A stretch of DNA of 64,000 bases from Mycobacterium sp. 141 (GTDB lineage Bacteria; Actinomycetota; Actinomycetes; Mycobacteriales; Mycobacteriaceae): contig NZ_KB908256.1 in the NCBI RefSeq assembly GCF_000382405.1, positions 434,001 to 498,000 of the forward strand. The letters are read 5' to 3'. How positions within the stretch are numbered: position 1 is the stretch's first letter; each line of letters begins with the position of its first letter. Shown here in pieces: positions 18,502-27,502 of the stretch. The notes beneath the pieces were generated by a model. That model searched no databases. It saw only the letters and a list, made by a program, of their open reading frames with translations, and was not told the DNA's origin. The translations under genes were made by a program, and so were the position numbers.

Positions 18502-19196
18502 TCCGGGCAGGTGAACTGTCGGCCGATGCCGACCGCCGGCGGCGTCGGCTTCAGGCAGCCGAGCGGCTCCACGCCCGCCTGACTCACCCGCATCCCGGAC
18601 TGGTGTGCGTAGTTGACGCAGATCAGTGCAGCGGCGTCGGCGCGGCAGCGGTAGTCTCCGAACGCGATCGATTCTCCGGTGGGCAGTTCGGTTCCGTCGC
18701 CGTAGGTGAACCGGCCCGGATCACCGTGCAGCGAGCCGATCTCCAGCGTCGGCCCCGGGAAATCCACCCACCCCGAGATCCATTCGCCCTCCACGTCGGA
18801 CGGTTTCGGCGGCAGGCCGTCAGTCTTGACCAGGCAGGCCAGCTCTCCGTTGACCAGCTTGTCGGTTGCGCACCTGCCTGCGGTCGTGACGAACGCGACG
18901 TCGTCACCGAGGTTGGTGGCCTCGCCGGCACGGGTGGCGGTGTGGAAACCGGCGGGATCGGCCTGCGCGCCTGCCTCGACCCATCGAATGACCTGGGACA
19001 TCGGCGTTCCGGTGGCGGGTGCAGTGGTGGGTACCGGTGGGGTGGTCGTCGTCGGCGCCGGTTTGGCGCCGGATGGTTGCGCCGAGCTGGTAGGCGCCGA
19101 CACTTGGGCCTGCGACGTCGACTGAGTCTCCCCGCCGCCCCCGGTCGAGCATCCTGCCAGTAGCGCAGACACCGCGATGATCACAGCAAACCGCAT
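18498..19196 (-). CDS. lppI: Lipoprotein, LppI-like
   Basis: Secreted lipoprotein of 232 residues. The signal peptide ends in the lipobox LLAGC with the lipidated Cys at 16. A Ser/Thr/Pro-rich linker (about 20-65) is followed by a globular domain with several conserved Cys (CATDK, ACLVK, YRCRAD, ICVNY, LGCLKP, FTCPD) likely to form disulfides. The VIRWVEAG, GWVDFPG and FGDYRCRAD stretches resemble what I recall of M. tuberculosis LppI (Rv2046). Function unknown. It converges on the zinc-finger gene with overlapping stops. Confidence 0.75.
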   Translation of the reverse strand: MRFAVIIAVSALLAGCSTGGGGETQSTSQAQVSAPTSSAQPSGAKPAPTTTTPPVPTTAPATGTPMSQVIRWVEAGAQADPAGFHTATRAGEATNLGDDVAFVTTAGRCATDKLVNGELACLVKTDGLPPKPSDVEGEWISGWVDFPGPTLEIGSLHGDPGRFTYGDGTELPTGESIAFGDYRCRADAAALICVNYAHQSGMRVSQAGVEPLGCLKPTPPAVGIGRQFTCPD

Positions 19197-19223
19197 CCAG
19201 CCAGGCTAGCGGTACGTATCGCC

Positions 19224-19429
19224 GACCGTGCGGGTCTGCTGCCCGGCACGCCGTGTTCGGGCAGCACTCTGCGCACGCTCGTCGCGCGTCAGCGCGCCCG
19301 AAAACGCTTGAGGCGCGCAGCAGCACCCGAGACAAGACTCACCCGTTTCACTCACGTCTTCGATCGTCGCGTGAGCGTGCCCAAAATATTGCTGCTCAGC
19401 GGTGTGTCGACCAGCAGACCCGCACGGTC
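19224..19429. repeat. Intergenic palindromic element before polA (copy 1)
   Basis: The 283-base gap between lppI and polA holds no gene. A 17-bp sequence at 19224-19240 (GACCGTGCGGGTCTGCT) has an exact inverted copy at 19413-19429. A shorter inverted copy of its core (GCGCACGCTCG) lies near 19272-19282, and an inner hairpin CTGCCCG...CGGGCAG lies between. The same arrangement occurs before argC (58994-59121), so this is a repeated structured element rather than chance. Confidence 0.65.
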
Positions 19430-19479
19430 ACGGAGAGACCGATCCAAGCTCGTCGGGGGCGGTGCATAGAGTTAGGTGC

Positions 19480-22176
19480 GTGACGGACGCCCAGCCCACC
19501 AGCAAGCCCACCCTCATGCTCCTTGACGGCAACTCGCTGGCGTTCCGCGCTTTTTACGCGCTGCCCGCGGAGAACTTCAAGACACAGGGCGGGCTCACCA
19601 CCAACGCGGTGTACGGCTTCACCGCAATGCTGATCAATCTGCTGCGCGATGAGCAGCCCAGTCACGTTGCCGCTGCGTTCGACGTGTCCCGCAAGACATT
19701 CCGCAAGGACAAGTATCCGGAATACAAGGAGGGGCGCTCGGCCACGCCCGACGAATTCCGGGGCCAGATCGACATCACCAAAGAGGTGCTGAACGCGCTC
19801 GGCATCACGGTGCTCTCCGAGGAGGGCTTCGAGGCCGACGACATCATCGCCACCCTTGCCACGCAGGCGCAGGATGCCGGATATCGGGTACTGGTCGTCA
19901 CCGGCGACCGGGACTCGCTGCAGTTGGTCAGCGACGACGTCACGGTGCTGTATCCGGTCAGGGGCGTCAGCGAGCTGACCCGGTTCACTCCCGACGCCGT
20001 CGTCGCCAAATATGGGCTCACGCCCACCCAATACCCCGACTTTGCCGCGCTGCGCGGTGACCCGAGCGACAACCTGCCCGGTATACCGGGCGTGGGGGAG
20101 AAGACGGCCACCAAGTGGATCCTCGAGCACGGCTCGCTGCAGAGCCTCGTCGACAACGTCGACATGATCAAGGGCAAGGTCGGGGATGCGTTGCGCGCCA
20201 ATCTCTCCAGCGTCGTTCTCAACCGTGAGCTGACCGAGCTGGTCAAGAATGTGCCGTTGGCGCAGACGCCCGACACGCTGCGGATGCTGCCGTGGGACCG
20301 CGACCACATCCACCGGCTGTTCGACGACCTGGAGTTCCGGGTGTTGCGCGACAGGCTGTTCGACACCCTCAGCTCCGCTGACCCTGAGGTCGAGGCCGGC
20401 TTCGAGGTACGCGGCGGCGTGCTCGCGCCCGGTGAGTTGGCGCCCTGGTTGGCCGAGCACAGCAATGGCCGTCGTTTCGGGTTGGCGGTGGTCGGCACCC
20501 ACCGAGCTTTCGACTCCGATGCCACTGCGTTGGCCATCGCCGCGGCCGACGGCGAGGGCTGTTACCTCGACACCACGACACTGACTCCTGACGACGAGGC
20601 GGCACTTGCGTCGTGGCTGGCCGATCCGGGACCGCCGAAGGCGCTGCACGAGGCCAAGCTCGCCATGCACGACCTGGCCGGGCGTAGCTGGAACCTGGCG
20701 GGGGTGACTTCCGACACCGCGCTTGCGGCCTACCTGGTGCGGCCCGGGCAGCGTAGCTTTGCCCTCGACGACCTGTCCCTGCGTTATCTCAAACGCGAAT
20801 TGCGCGCCGAAGACACCGGACAGCAACAGCTTTCGCTGCTCGACGACACCGAGGGAGTCGACGAGCAAGCCGTGCAGACGCTGCTCTTGCGGGCCTCGGC
20901 GGTCGGTGACCTCGCCGACGCGCTCGACGAGGAGCTCGCGCGGATCGACTCGTCGTCACTGCTGGGGCGTATGGAGCTGCCCGTGCAACGAGTGCTCGCC
21001 GAGATGGAACACACGGGGATCGCGGTCGACAGTGAGCGCCTCAAGGAATTGCAGAGCGACTTCGCCGACCAGATCCGCGATGCCGCCGAGGCCGCGTACG
21101 CCGTGATCGGCAAGCAGATCAACCTCGGCTCGCCCAAACAGCTGCAGGTCGTGCTGTTCGACGAGCTGGAGATGCCGAAGACCAAACGCACCAAGACCGG
21201 CTACACCACCGACGCCGACGCGTTGCAGTCGTTGTTCGACAAGACCGGGCACCCGTTCCTGCAGCACATGCTCACCCACCGTGACGCCACCCGGCTCAAG
21301 GTGACCGTCGACGGCCTGCTGAACTCGGTGGCCTCCGACGGGCGCATTCACACCACGTTCAACCAGACCATCGCCGCGACGGGCCGGCTCTCGTCGACCG
21401 AGCCCAACCTGCAGAACATCCCGATCCGCACCGAGGCGGGTCGGCGCATCCGAGACGCGTTTGTGGTAGGCGACGGTTACGCCGAGCTCATGACGGCCGA
21501 CTACAGCCAGATCGAGATGCGCATCATGGCCCACCTCTCCGGCGACGAGGGCCTGATCGAAGCGTTCAACACCGGGGAAGACCTGCATTCGTTCGTGGCG
21601 TCCCGTGCGTTCGAGGTACCGATCGACGAGGTGACACCCGAGCTGCGGCGACGGGTCAAGGCGATGTCCTACGGGCTGGCCTACGGTTTGAGCGCCTACG
21701 GCCTGGCCAGCCAACTCAAGATCTCCACCGAAGAGGCGAAGGTGCAGATGGAGCAGTACTTCGCCCGGTTCGGCGGCATCCGCGACTATCTCCGCGACGT
21801 CGTCGACCAGGCCCGCAAGGACGGCTACACCTCGACGGTGTTCGGGCGCCGGCGCTATCTGCCCGAGCTGGACAGCAGCAACCGCAATGTCCGCGAGGCC
21901 GCCGAGCGGGCCGCGCTTAACGCACCGATCCAGGGCAGTGCGGCCGACATCATCAAGGTCGCGATGATCAACGTCGACGAGGCCATCACATCGGCCGGCC
22001 TGACATCACGCATGCTGCTGCAGGTGCACGACGAACTACTGTTCGAGGTCGCCGAAGGGGAGCGGGACACTCTCGAGGCGCTGGTGCGTGAGCACATGGG
22101 TAACGCCTACTCCCTGGACGTTCCGTTGGAGGTGTCGGTCGGATATGGCCGCACCTGGGATGCGGCAGCCCACTAG
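19480..22176 (+). CDS. polA: DNA polymerase I
   Basis: Repair and Okazaki-fragment polymerase, 898 residues. Residues 1-300 are the 5' nuclease (LLDGNSLAFRAFYALP, the GDRDSLQL motif, GIPGVGEKTA helix-hairpin-helix). About 305-500 is a degenerate 3'-5' exonuclease fold; the catalytic acidic residues are not evident, as known for mycobacterial PolA. About 510-898 is the polymerase with motif A (DYSQIEMRIMAHLSGDE), motif B (RRRVKAMSYGLAYG) and motif C (LLQVHDELLFE). The O-helix aromatic residue is Tyr rather than Phe. The GTG at 19480 gives the conserved TDAQPTSKPTLMLLDG start; the longer frame from 19402 runs through the intergenic repeat and is rejected. Confidence 0.96.
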   Translation: MTDAQPTSKPTLMLLDGNSLAFRAFYALPAENFKTQGGLTTNAVYGFTAMLINLLRDEQPSHVAAAFDVSRKTFRKDKYPEYKEGRSATPDEFRGQIDITKEVLNALGITVLSEEGFEADDIIATLATQAQDAGYRVLVVTGDRDSLQLVSDDVTVLYPVRGVSELTRFTPDAVVAKYGLTPTQYPDFAALRGDPSDNLPGIPGVGEKTATKWILEHGSLQSLVDNVDMIKGKVGDALRANLSSVVLNRELTELVKNVPLAQTPDTLRMLPWDRDHIHRLFDDLEFRVLRDRLFDTLSSADPEVEAGFEVRGGVLAPGELAPWLAEHSNGRRFGLAVVGTHRAFDSDATALAIAAADGEGCYLDTTTLTPDDEAALASWLADPGPPKALHEAKLAMHDLAGRSWNLAGVTSDTALAAYLVRPGQRSFALDDLSLRYLKRELRAEDTGQQQLSLLDDTEGVDEQAVQTLLLRASAVGDLADALDEELARIDSSSLLGRMELPVQRVLAEMEHTGIAVDSERLKELQSDFADQIRDAAEAAYAVIGKQINLGSPKQLQVVLFDELEMPKTKRTKTGYTTDADALQSLFDKTGHPFLQHMLTHRDATRLKVTVDGLLNSVASDGRIHTTFNQTIAATGRLSSTEPNLQNIPIRTEAGRRIRDAFVVGDGYAELMTADYSQIEMRIMAHLSGDEGLIEAFNTGEDLHSFVASRAFEVPIDEVTPELRRRVKAMSYGLAYGLSAYGLASQLKISTEEAKVQMEQYFARFGGIRDYLRDVVDQARKDGYTSTVFGRRRYLPELDSSNRNVREAAERAALNAPIQGSAADIIKVAMINVDEAITSAGLTSRMLLQVHDELLFEVAEGERDTLEALVREHMGNAYSLDVPLEVSVGYGRTWDAAAH

Positions 22177-22184
22177 TCCGCGCC

Positions 22185-23471
22185 ATGACAGAGTCGCTCG
22201 CCAACGATCAGGTCAGTTTCGTCGCTCGGCTGGGCGCGGCGATGGGCGCCGCGAACTATCCGGTCACCCTGGTCCGACAGATGGTGCAGCGCTCGTCCGC
22301 CGCATACGGCGTGCCCAACGACTTCGTCGCCTTTCCCAACTATGTCCAGGTGGTGGGGCCGGCGACCGAGTCCGGAACGGTGGTCAAATCGGCGTACCTC
22401 ACCAGTGAGCTGCGATTCGACCAGATTTTCCCGCTGGCACGATTGGTGTCCGACGCGATGGCGGGCCGCGTCCGGCCCGCGGACGGTGAGAGCCGCCTCG
22501 ACCGCATCCTGGCGATGCAGAGCCGGTATCCCGGCTGGGTCTCGGTGCTGGGATACAGCGTGCAGAGCGCCGGGCTTGCTCTGGTGCTGGAGCCGACGCT
22601 GGTGAACCTTGCCGCGGCGGCGGTGCTCGGCTTGATGGTCGGCCTGTTCTGCGCGGCGGGGCGACGTGTCGCGATGTTGCAGCACCTGGTCCCCACCATC
22701 AGCGCGTTCGCGGTGTCGGTGATCTGCATGTCCGGCGCCCACTACCTGGGATACGACCATGTGAGCCTGCGGGCGCTGATCCCACCGTTGGCGATGTTCC
22801 TGCCGGGTGCCGCGATCACCATGGCAGTCGTCGAGTTGACGGCCCGCGACGTCATCTCCGGGTCGAGCCGACTGATAGCGGGCTTCATGCAGATCGCGCA
22901 ATTGGCGTTCGGGATCCTGATCGCCACCCAAGTGCTCGGTGCGGACGGCAGCCAGCTCAGCCCCGACCCCATCAACAAGATCGGCGCGTGGGCGCCGTGG
23001 GCTGGCGTCGCGGTGTACGCCGTCGGCGTGATGCTGTTCTTGGCACCCCCATTGTGGTTTTTGCCGTGGCTGGCCGTGATCGTCTATACGGCGTTCGCCG
23101 CCCAGTTCATCGGGGATCTGGTGTTGGGCAGTTACGCCAGCGGCTTCTGCGGTGGTCTCGTGCTGACCGTGTCAGCGCTCGTCATCTCCCGGCGCCGGAG
23201 CGCACCACCCGCGATCACCCTCATCCTGCCCGGGTTTTGGCTGCTGGTACCGGGTTCGATGGGCCTGATCGGGGTGACCGAGTTGTTCGGAGCGGAAGGC
23301 GACTCGGCGTTCCCCGCCACCGTGATCTCGATGATTTCGGTTTCGCTCGGTCTGCAGGCGGGGCTGGTGATCTGGGAACTGGCCAAGCACAACACCTCGC
23401 GGCGCTCGTCCAGGCCCAGCCCGCCCGACCCGACGGACTCTGCTGCGGGGGCAACATCCGGCGCGTGGTAG
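22185..23471 (+). CDS. Threonine/serine exporter family protein (ThrE-like)
   Basis: A 428-residue membrane protein with an N-terminal cytosolic ThrE domain (about 10-130: FVARLGAAMGAANYPVTLVRQ, then DQIFPLARLVSDAM) and about ten hydrophobic spans from residue 115 to 400. The fusion of ThrE and ThrE_2 domains is the full-length actinobacterial form; in Corynebacterium it exports threonine and serine. The C-terminal tail is Ser/Pro-rich. It begins eight bases after polA. The stop TAG lies inside the first copy of a 16-bp tandem duplication. Confidence 0.88.
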   Translation: MTESLANDQVSFVARLGAAMGAANYPVTLVRQMVQRSSAAYGVPNDFVAFPNYVQVVGPATESGTVVKSAYLTSELRFDQIFPLARLVSDAMAGRVRPADGESRLDRILAMQSRYPGWVSVLGYSVQSAGLALVLEPTLVNLAAAAVLGLMVGLFCAAGRRVAMLQHLVPTISAFAVSVICMSGAHYLGYDHVSLRALIPPLAMFLPGAAITMAVVELTARDVISGSSRLIAGFMQIAQLAFGILIATQVLGADGSQLSPDPINKIGAWAPWAGVAVYAVGVMLFLAPPLWFLPWLAVIVYTAFAAQFIGDLVLGSYASGFCGGLVLTVSALVISRRRSAPPAITLILPGFWLLVPGSMGLIGVTELFGAEGDSAFPATVISMISVSLGLQAGLVIWELAKHNTSRRSSRPSPPDPTDSAAGATSGAW

Positions 23472-23491
23472 TTGAGGCGCGTGGTAGTTGA
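23460..23491 (+). repeat. 16-bp perfect tandem duplication at the thrE stop
   Basis: GGCGCGTGGTAGTTGA occurs twice in direct succession (23460-23475, 23476-23491). The first copy contains the thrE stop TAG. Further on, GCCCAGGATCG also occurs twice about 33 bases apart, so the start of this intergenic region looks built of recent duplications. Confidence 0.8.
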
Positions 23492-23603
23492 TGTGCCAGC
23501 CCAGGATCGGCGCCGCCGAGCGTGCACTGCGGGCCCAGGATCGACGCGGACCGGGTTTGTCCAGCGTGTCCTTGGTCGAGTACGCTCTAGAAGTACCTGT
23601 GTG

Positions 23604-23621
23604 TTGACTCAGGTGCACCTG
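23604..23621 (+). promoter_or_regulatory. -35-like TTGACT with adjoining 12-bp palindrome upstream of rpsA
   Basis: TTGACT at 23604-23609 is followed directly by the perfect palindrome CAGGTGCACCTG (23610-23621). They lie about 85-100 bases before the rpsA ATG. The -35-like hexamer is good but no convincing -10 was found at 17 bases, so promoter and operator are both tentative. Confidence 0.3.
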
Positions 23622-23704
23622 CATGATCTCGGCGTCCGCGCCGAACCAAAAATACGCAAGTTTCCATGTCCCTACGATTCAACCTGTCCGGAGCAACCCA
23701 CCAC

Positions 23705-25144
23705 ATGCCAAGTCCCTCCGTCACCTCGCCGCAAGTAGCCGTCAACGACATCGGCTCGGCCGAGGACTTTCTCGCCGCCATCGACAAGACCATCAAATAC
23801 TTCAACGATGGCGACATCGTCGAAGGGACCATCGTCAAGGTGGACCGTGACGAGGTCCTGCTCGACATCGGCTACAAGACCGAAGGTGTCATTCCTTCCC
23901 GCGAACTCTCCATCAAGCACGACGTCGACCCCAACGAGGTCGTTTCCGTGGGCGATGAGGTCGAGGCACTCGTCCTCACCAAGGAGGACAAGGAAGGTCG
24001 CCTGATCCTGTCCAAGAAGCGCGCTCAGTACGAGCGTGCCTGGGGCACCATCGAGGAGCTCAAGGACAAGGACGAGGCCGTCAAGGGCACCGTCATCGAG
24101 GTCGTCAAGGGTGGCCTGATCCTCGACATCGGCCTGCGCGGCTTCCTGCCCGCATCGCTGGTCGAGATGCGTCGGGTCCGCGATCTGCAGCCGTACATCG
24201 GCAAGGAGATCGAGGCCAAGATCATCGAGCTGGACAAGAACCGCAACAACGTGGTGCTGAGCCGCCGCGCCTGGCTGGAGCAGACCCAGTCCGAGGTGCG
24301 CAGCGAATTCCTCAACCAGCTCACCAAGGGCGCCATCCGCAAGGGTGTCGTGTCCTCGATCGTCAACTTCGGCGCGTTCGTCGATCTCGGCGGTGTCGAC
24401 GGCCTGGTGCACGTCTCCGAGCTGTCCTGGAAGCACATCGACCACCCGTCCGAGGTGGTTCAGGTGGGCGACGAGGTCACCGTCGAGGTGCTCGACGTCG
24501 ACATGGACCGCGAGCGGGTTTCGTTGTCGCTCAAGGCGACTCAGGAAGACCCGTGGCGTCACTTCGCCCGTACCCATGCGATCGGGCAGATCGTGCCGGG
24601 CAAGGTCACCAAGCTGGTGCCGTTCGGTGCGTTCGTCCGCGTCGAGGAGGGCATCGAGGGTCTGGTGCACATCTCGGAGCTGTCCGAGCGCCACGTCGAG
24701 GTCCCCGATCAGGTGGTCGCCGTCGGCGACGACGCGATGGTCAAGGTCATCGACATCGACCTGGAGCGGCGCCGCATTTCGTTGAGCCTCAAGCAGGCCA
24801 ACGAGGACTACACCGAGGAGTTCGACCCGTCGAAGTACGGCATGGCCGACAGCTACGACGATCAGGGCAACTACATCTTCCCCGAGGGCTTCGACGCCGA
24901 GAGCAACGAATGGCTCGAGGGCTTCGAGAAGCAGCGTGACGAATGGGAGGCCCGGTACGCCGAGGCCGAGCGTCGCCACAAGATGCACACCACCCAGATG
25001 GAGAAGTTCGCGGCTGCGGAGGCCGAGGCCGCCAGTGCCCCGCCGTCCAACAGTTCTTCGCGTTCGGAGGAGCCGACCGGTGGAACGTTGGCCAGCGATG
25101 CCCAGCTCGCCGCGCTGCGCGAGAAGCTCGCGGGCAACGCCTGA
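23705..25144 (+). CDS. rpsA: 30S ribosomal protein S1
   Basis: RNA-binding ribosomal protein needed for translation initiation. The chain of 479 residues has four S1 domains (about 36-105, 123-188, 209-277, 294-363), each with the VxGxV...G.F..L....GlvH pattern. An acidic helical C-terminus ends ASDAQLAALREKLAGNA. The ATG at 23705 (MPSPSVTSPQVAVNDIGSAE) matches the conserved mycobacterial start; the track-length frame from 23666 adds 13 unlikely residues. Compared with M. tuberculosis RpsA the Ala/Ser-rich linker near 440-460 differs. A strong hairpin follows the stop. Confidence 0.97.
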   Translation: MPSPSVTSPQVAVNDIGSAEDFLAAIDKTIKYFNDGDIVEGTIVKVDRDEVLLDIGYKTEGVIPSRELSIKHDVDPNEVVSVGDEVEALVLTKEDKEGRLILSKKRAQYERAWGTIEELKDKDEAVKGTVIEVVKGGLILDIGLRGFLPASLVEMRRVRDLQPYIGKEIEAKIIELDKNRNNVVLSRRAWLEQTQSEVRSEFLNQLTKGAIRKGVVSSIVNFGAFVDLGGVDGLVHVSELSWKHIDHPSEVVQVGDEVTVEVLDVDMDRERVSLSLKATQEDPWRHFARTHAIGQIVPGKVTKLVPFGAFVRVEEGIEGLVHISELSERHVEVPDQVVAVGDDAMVKVIDIDLERRRISLSLKQANEDYTEEFDPSKYGMADSYDDQGNYIFPEGFDAESNEWLEGFEKQRDEWEARYAEAERRHKMHTTQMEKFAAAEAEAASAPPSNSSSRSEEPTGGTLASDAQLAALREKLAGNA

Positions 25145-25160
25145 GGCGAAGCCATAGCAT

Positions 25161-25199
25161 GAAGAACTCCCCGGCTCAGTACGAGCCGGGGAGTTCTTC
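25161..25199 (+). terminator. Terminator-like hairpin after rpsA
   Basis: GAAGAACTCCCCGGCTC pairs exactly with GAGCCGGGGAGTTCTTC across a five-base loop (25161-25199), 17 bp in all. It is followed by ATTCGG, without a proper U-tract, which is common for mycobacterial terminators. It separates rpsA from coaE. Confidence 0.8.
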
Positions 25200-25226
25200 A
25201 TTCGGGGCCACTGAGACACTGTTGCC

Positions 25227-26411
25227 GTGCTTCGCATCGGGTTGACCGGCGGGATCGGCGCCGGGAAGTCAACGGTCTCGGCTACATTCGCAGACCTCGG
25301 CGGCATCCTCGTCGACGGCGATGTCATCGCCCGAGAGGTGGTTGAGCCCGGGACCGAGGGGCTGGCCAAGCTGGTTGACGCGTTCGGTGCCGGCATCCTG
25401 CTGCCGGACGGTGCGCTGAACCGCCCCGCGTTGGCGGCGGTGGCCTTCAGTGACGACGAGAAGCGCGCAACGCTGAACGGAATCGTGCATCCGCTGGTGG
25501 CGCACCGGCGTTCGGAGCTCATCGCACGTGCAATCGAGGCCGAGAAAAACCCAGTGATCGTCGAGGACATCCCGCTGCTGGTGGAGTCCCAGATGGCGCC
25601 GTTGTTCCCGCTGGTGGTGATCGTCAACGCCGACGTCGAAACACGGGTCAAGCGGCTCATCGCCTACCGCGGTTTCAGCGAAGAGGATGCACGCGCCCGC
25701 GTCGCTGCGCAGGCCACCGAGGCGCAGCGCCGTGCGGTGGCCGACGTCTGGCTGGACAACTCCGGTTCCGCCGGCGCGCTGGTCGAGCAGGCCCGTGACC
25801 TCTGGCACGAGCGCATCCTGCCGTTCGCGCACAATCTGCAGGTCCGCGAACCCGTGCGGGTACCGCCCAAGGTCGTACCCTACGACGCGTCATGGCCCGA
25901 TCAGGCCCGGCGCATCATCGCCCGGCTGAACGCGGCCTGCGGGCACCGTGCGGTGCGGATCGATCACATCGGTTCGACGGCGGTGCCTGGTATGGACGCC
26001 AAAGACGTCATCGACATCCAGATCACCGTGGCGTCCCTAGATGTCGCCGTCGAATTCGATGGGCCACTGTTGAACGCCGGTTATCCGCTGGTCCCGACGA
26101 TCACGTACGACAACCCGCACGCGGGGCCGCATTCGGGTGATCCGGCGTTGTGGCATAAGCGTTTTCACGCATCGGCTGATCCAGGTCGGCCGACGAACGT
26201 GCACGTGCGGGTGGACGGAAGGCCGAATCAACAGTTCGCGTTGCTGTTCCGGGACTGGCTGGCCGCCAACCCTGGCGTACAGCCTGAGTACCGCGAGATC
26301 AAGCGAGCAGCCCTGGCCGCACCGGACTACGCCGACGCCAAGGAACCGTGGTTCCTGGATGCCTACCGGCGAGCCTGGCTCTGGGCTGACAGCACCGGCT
26401 GGCGGCCTTAG
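25227..26411 (+). CDS. coaE: Dephospho-CoA kinase fused to a GrpB/UPF0157 domain
   Basis: The N-terminal part (1-200) phosphorylates dephospho-CoA, the last step of coenzyme A synthesis. It has the P-loop GGIGAGKST at 8-16, LVDGDVIAREVVEPG, and HPLVAHRR. The C-terminal part (about 212-394) is a GrpB/UPF0157 domain of the nucleotidyltransferase-like fold (VVPYDASWPDQARRI, DHIGSTAVPGMDAKDVIDIQ, FRDWLAANP). The two-domain form is known in mycobacteria, where the C-terminal domain has been reported to help folding of CoaE. Starts with GTG at 25227. Its stop overlaps the stop of the convergent secreted-protein gene by four bases. Confidence 0.95.
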   Translation: MLRIGLTGGIGAGKSTVSATFADLGGILVDGDVIAREVVEPGTEGLAKLVDAFGAGILLPDGALNRPALAAVAFSDDEKRATLNGIVHPLVAHRRSELIARAIEAEKNPVIVEDIPLLVESQMAPLFPLVVIVNADVETRVKRLIAYRGFSEEDARARVAAQATEAQRRAVADVWLDNSGSAGALVEQARDLWHERILPFAHNLQVREPVRVPPKVVPYDASWPDQARRIIARLNAACGHRAVRIDHIGSTAVPGMDAKDVIDIQITVASLDVAVEFDGPLLNAGYPLVPTITYDNPHAGPHSGDPALWHKRFHASADPGRPTNVHVRVDGRPNQQFALLFRDWLAANPGVQPEYREIKRAALAAPDYADAKEPWFLDAYRRAWLWADSTGWRP

Positions 26412-26947
26412 CTCGCAGGCGGTGGTTCGACGGGCGGGTTGTCCGGAGAGGGGACCGCGGCGTCGACGGGTCCGGCGCCGGTCGACAGGGGTGCGCCGCA
26501 CGCCAGGCTGCCGTAGGTCGGATCGTCGTGCGGGCGCGTCAGCCGCGGCCCGACCCAGGTGTCGGCCTGGGCGACAGTCTGGTCGTCTACGAGGATCTCG
26601 CAGTGCAGGTTCGCTGAATACGGCCAGTCGATGGATACCGTCATGCCGGCGAGCTGCGGCTCGGACACCACCCCGGTGGCCTCGAAGATGCGGCCCGGCA
26701 GCATGGTGGGGTTGGCGCTGTTGATGTTGTTGTCGTCGATCTTGTAGGAGATCATCGCGTTGCGCGAAACCCCGTCGATCCTGGCCCGGTACGTGGCGTT
26801 GTGCAGTTGCTGGGCTGGCTGCGGTGCCGCACTGGGCTGGGACGGTGCTTCGGGGTCGGCTGCCGCCGTCCCGGGAATCAACTGCGCGCCGAAGAGCAGT
26901 CCTGCCAGTGCGGCAGCCGTCACCCCGGCGTACTTAGTTGGGCTCAT
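26408..26947 (-). CDS. Secreted protein of unknown function
   Basis: A 179-residue protein with a Sec signal peptide (about 1-30, KYAGVTAAALAGLLFGAQL ending GTAAADP). After it come a Pro/Ala/Gln-rich linker and a beta-rich domain (about 50-150) with HCEILVDDQTVAQADT and TYGSLACGAPL; two Cys could form a disulfide. The C-terminal tail is Pro-rich. The layout (signal, linker, small beta domain) recalls MmpS-like or other mycobacterial exported proteins, but I do not recognise the family. ATG at 26947 is chosen because it starts the signal peptide; the frame stays open to 27004. Confidence 0.7.
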   Translation of the reverse strand: MSPTKYAGVTAAALAGLLFGAQLIPGTAAADPEAPSQPSAAPQPAQQLHNATYRARIDGVSRNAMISYKIDDNNINSANPTMLPGRIFEATGVVSEPQLAGMTVSIDWPYSANLHCEILVDDQTVAQADTWVGPRLTRPHDDPTYGSLACGAPLSTGAGPVDAAVPSPDNPPVEPPPAS

Positions 26948-26958
26948 GATTGCCGACC

Positions 26959-27465
26959 TTACAAGGTCCGCCACGTGAGGGCCATGCCGTTGCCGGCAAG
27001 CCACCGGTCGAGGTCATAGTCGTGGCGGGCCAACCCGTCGATGGTTCCCGCAGCGGTCTCGATCGCCTGCTCGGCGGTCTCCGGGCTGAGCAGGCCGTGC
27101 CGTACCGCCGTCATCAATTCGTCCACGTCGTCCAGTTCGACGCCGATTCCCGTGCGTACCACCAGGTCGAGGTAGTGATCCTCCGAATACCACGCGGTCT
27201 CGCCCGGCGTGTACAGGCCGACGTCCAGGTAGAAGTCCTGGTCGCGCTCGTGGCCCGGGTTGAAGTGGAAGATCGTCGCGCGCAGCCCCAGCGGCGGCAG
27301 CAGCCACGACTGCAGGTAGTGGAACTGGGCGCGGCCCGGGGTTGGGCGCGCCAGGTACAGGCCCCACGGCGTGACGGTGTACACGTCGACCGCCCGCACG
27401 ATCCCTTTCGGGTCGGTGTTCGTGCGGGCGACCAGGTCGAATGTCTCGTGCTTGGGCGGGTGAAT
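26959..27465 (-). CDS. DUF402 family protein (Rv1632c-like), apparent ATT start
   Basis: DUF402-type protein: [35 protein letters not shown] and HDYDLDRW show the family pattern. DUF402 members include nucleoside tri/diphosphatases and RNA-associated domains, so the function is open. The first usual start in frame is GTG at 27399. However, the 22 codons before it ([20 protein letters not shown]...) read like conserved protein and are bounded upstream by an in-frame TAG, with no ATG, GTG or TTG. The only sensible initiator is ATT at 27463-27465. If GTG 27399 is used, the protein is 146 residues instead of 168. Confidence 0.75.
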   Translation of the reverse strand: MHPPKHETFDLVARTNTDPKGIVRAVDVYTVTPWGLYLARPTPGRAQFHYLQSWLLPPLGLRATIFHFNPGHERDQDFYLDVGLYTPGETAWYSEDHYLDLVVRTGIGVELDDVDELMTAVRHGLLSPETAEQAIETAAGTIDGLARHDYDLDRWLAGNGMALTWRTL

Positions 27466-27502
27466 GGGGTCAGCCTACGCGGGTAGTGAACACCCCAGAA
27501 AG

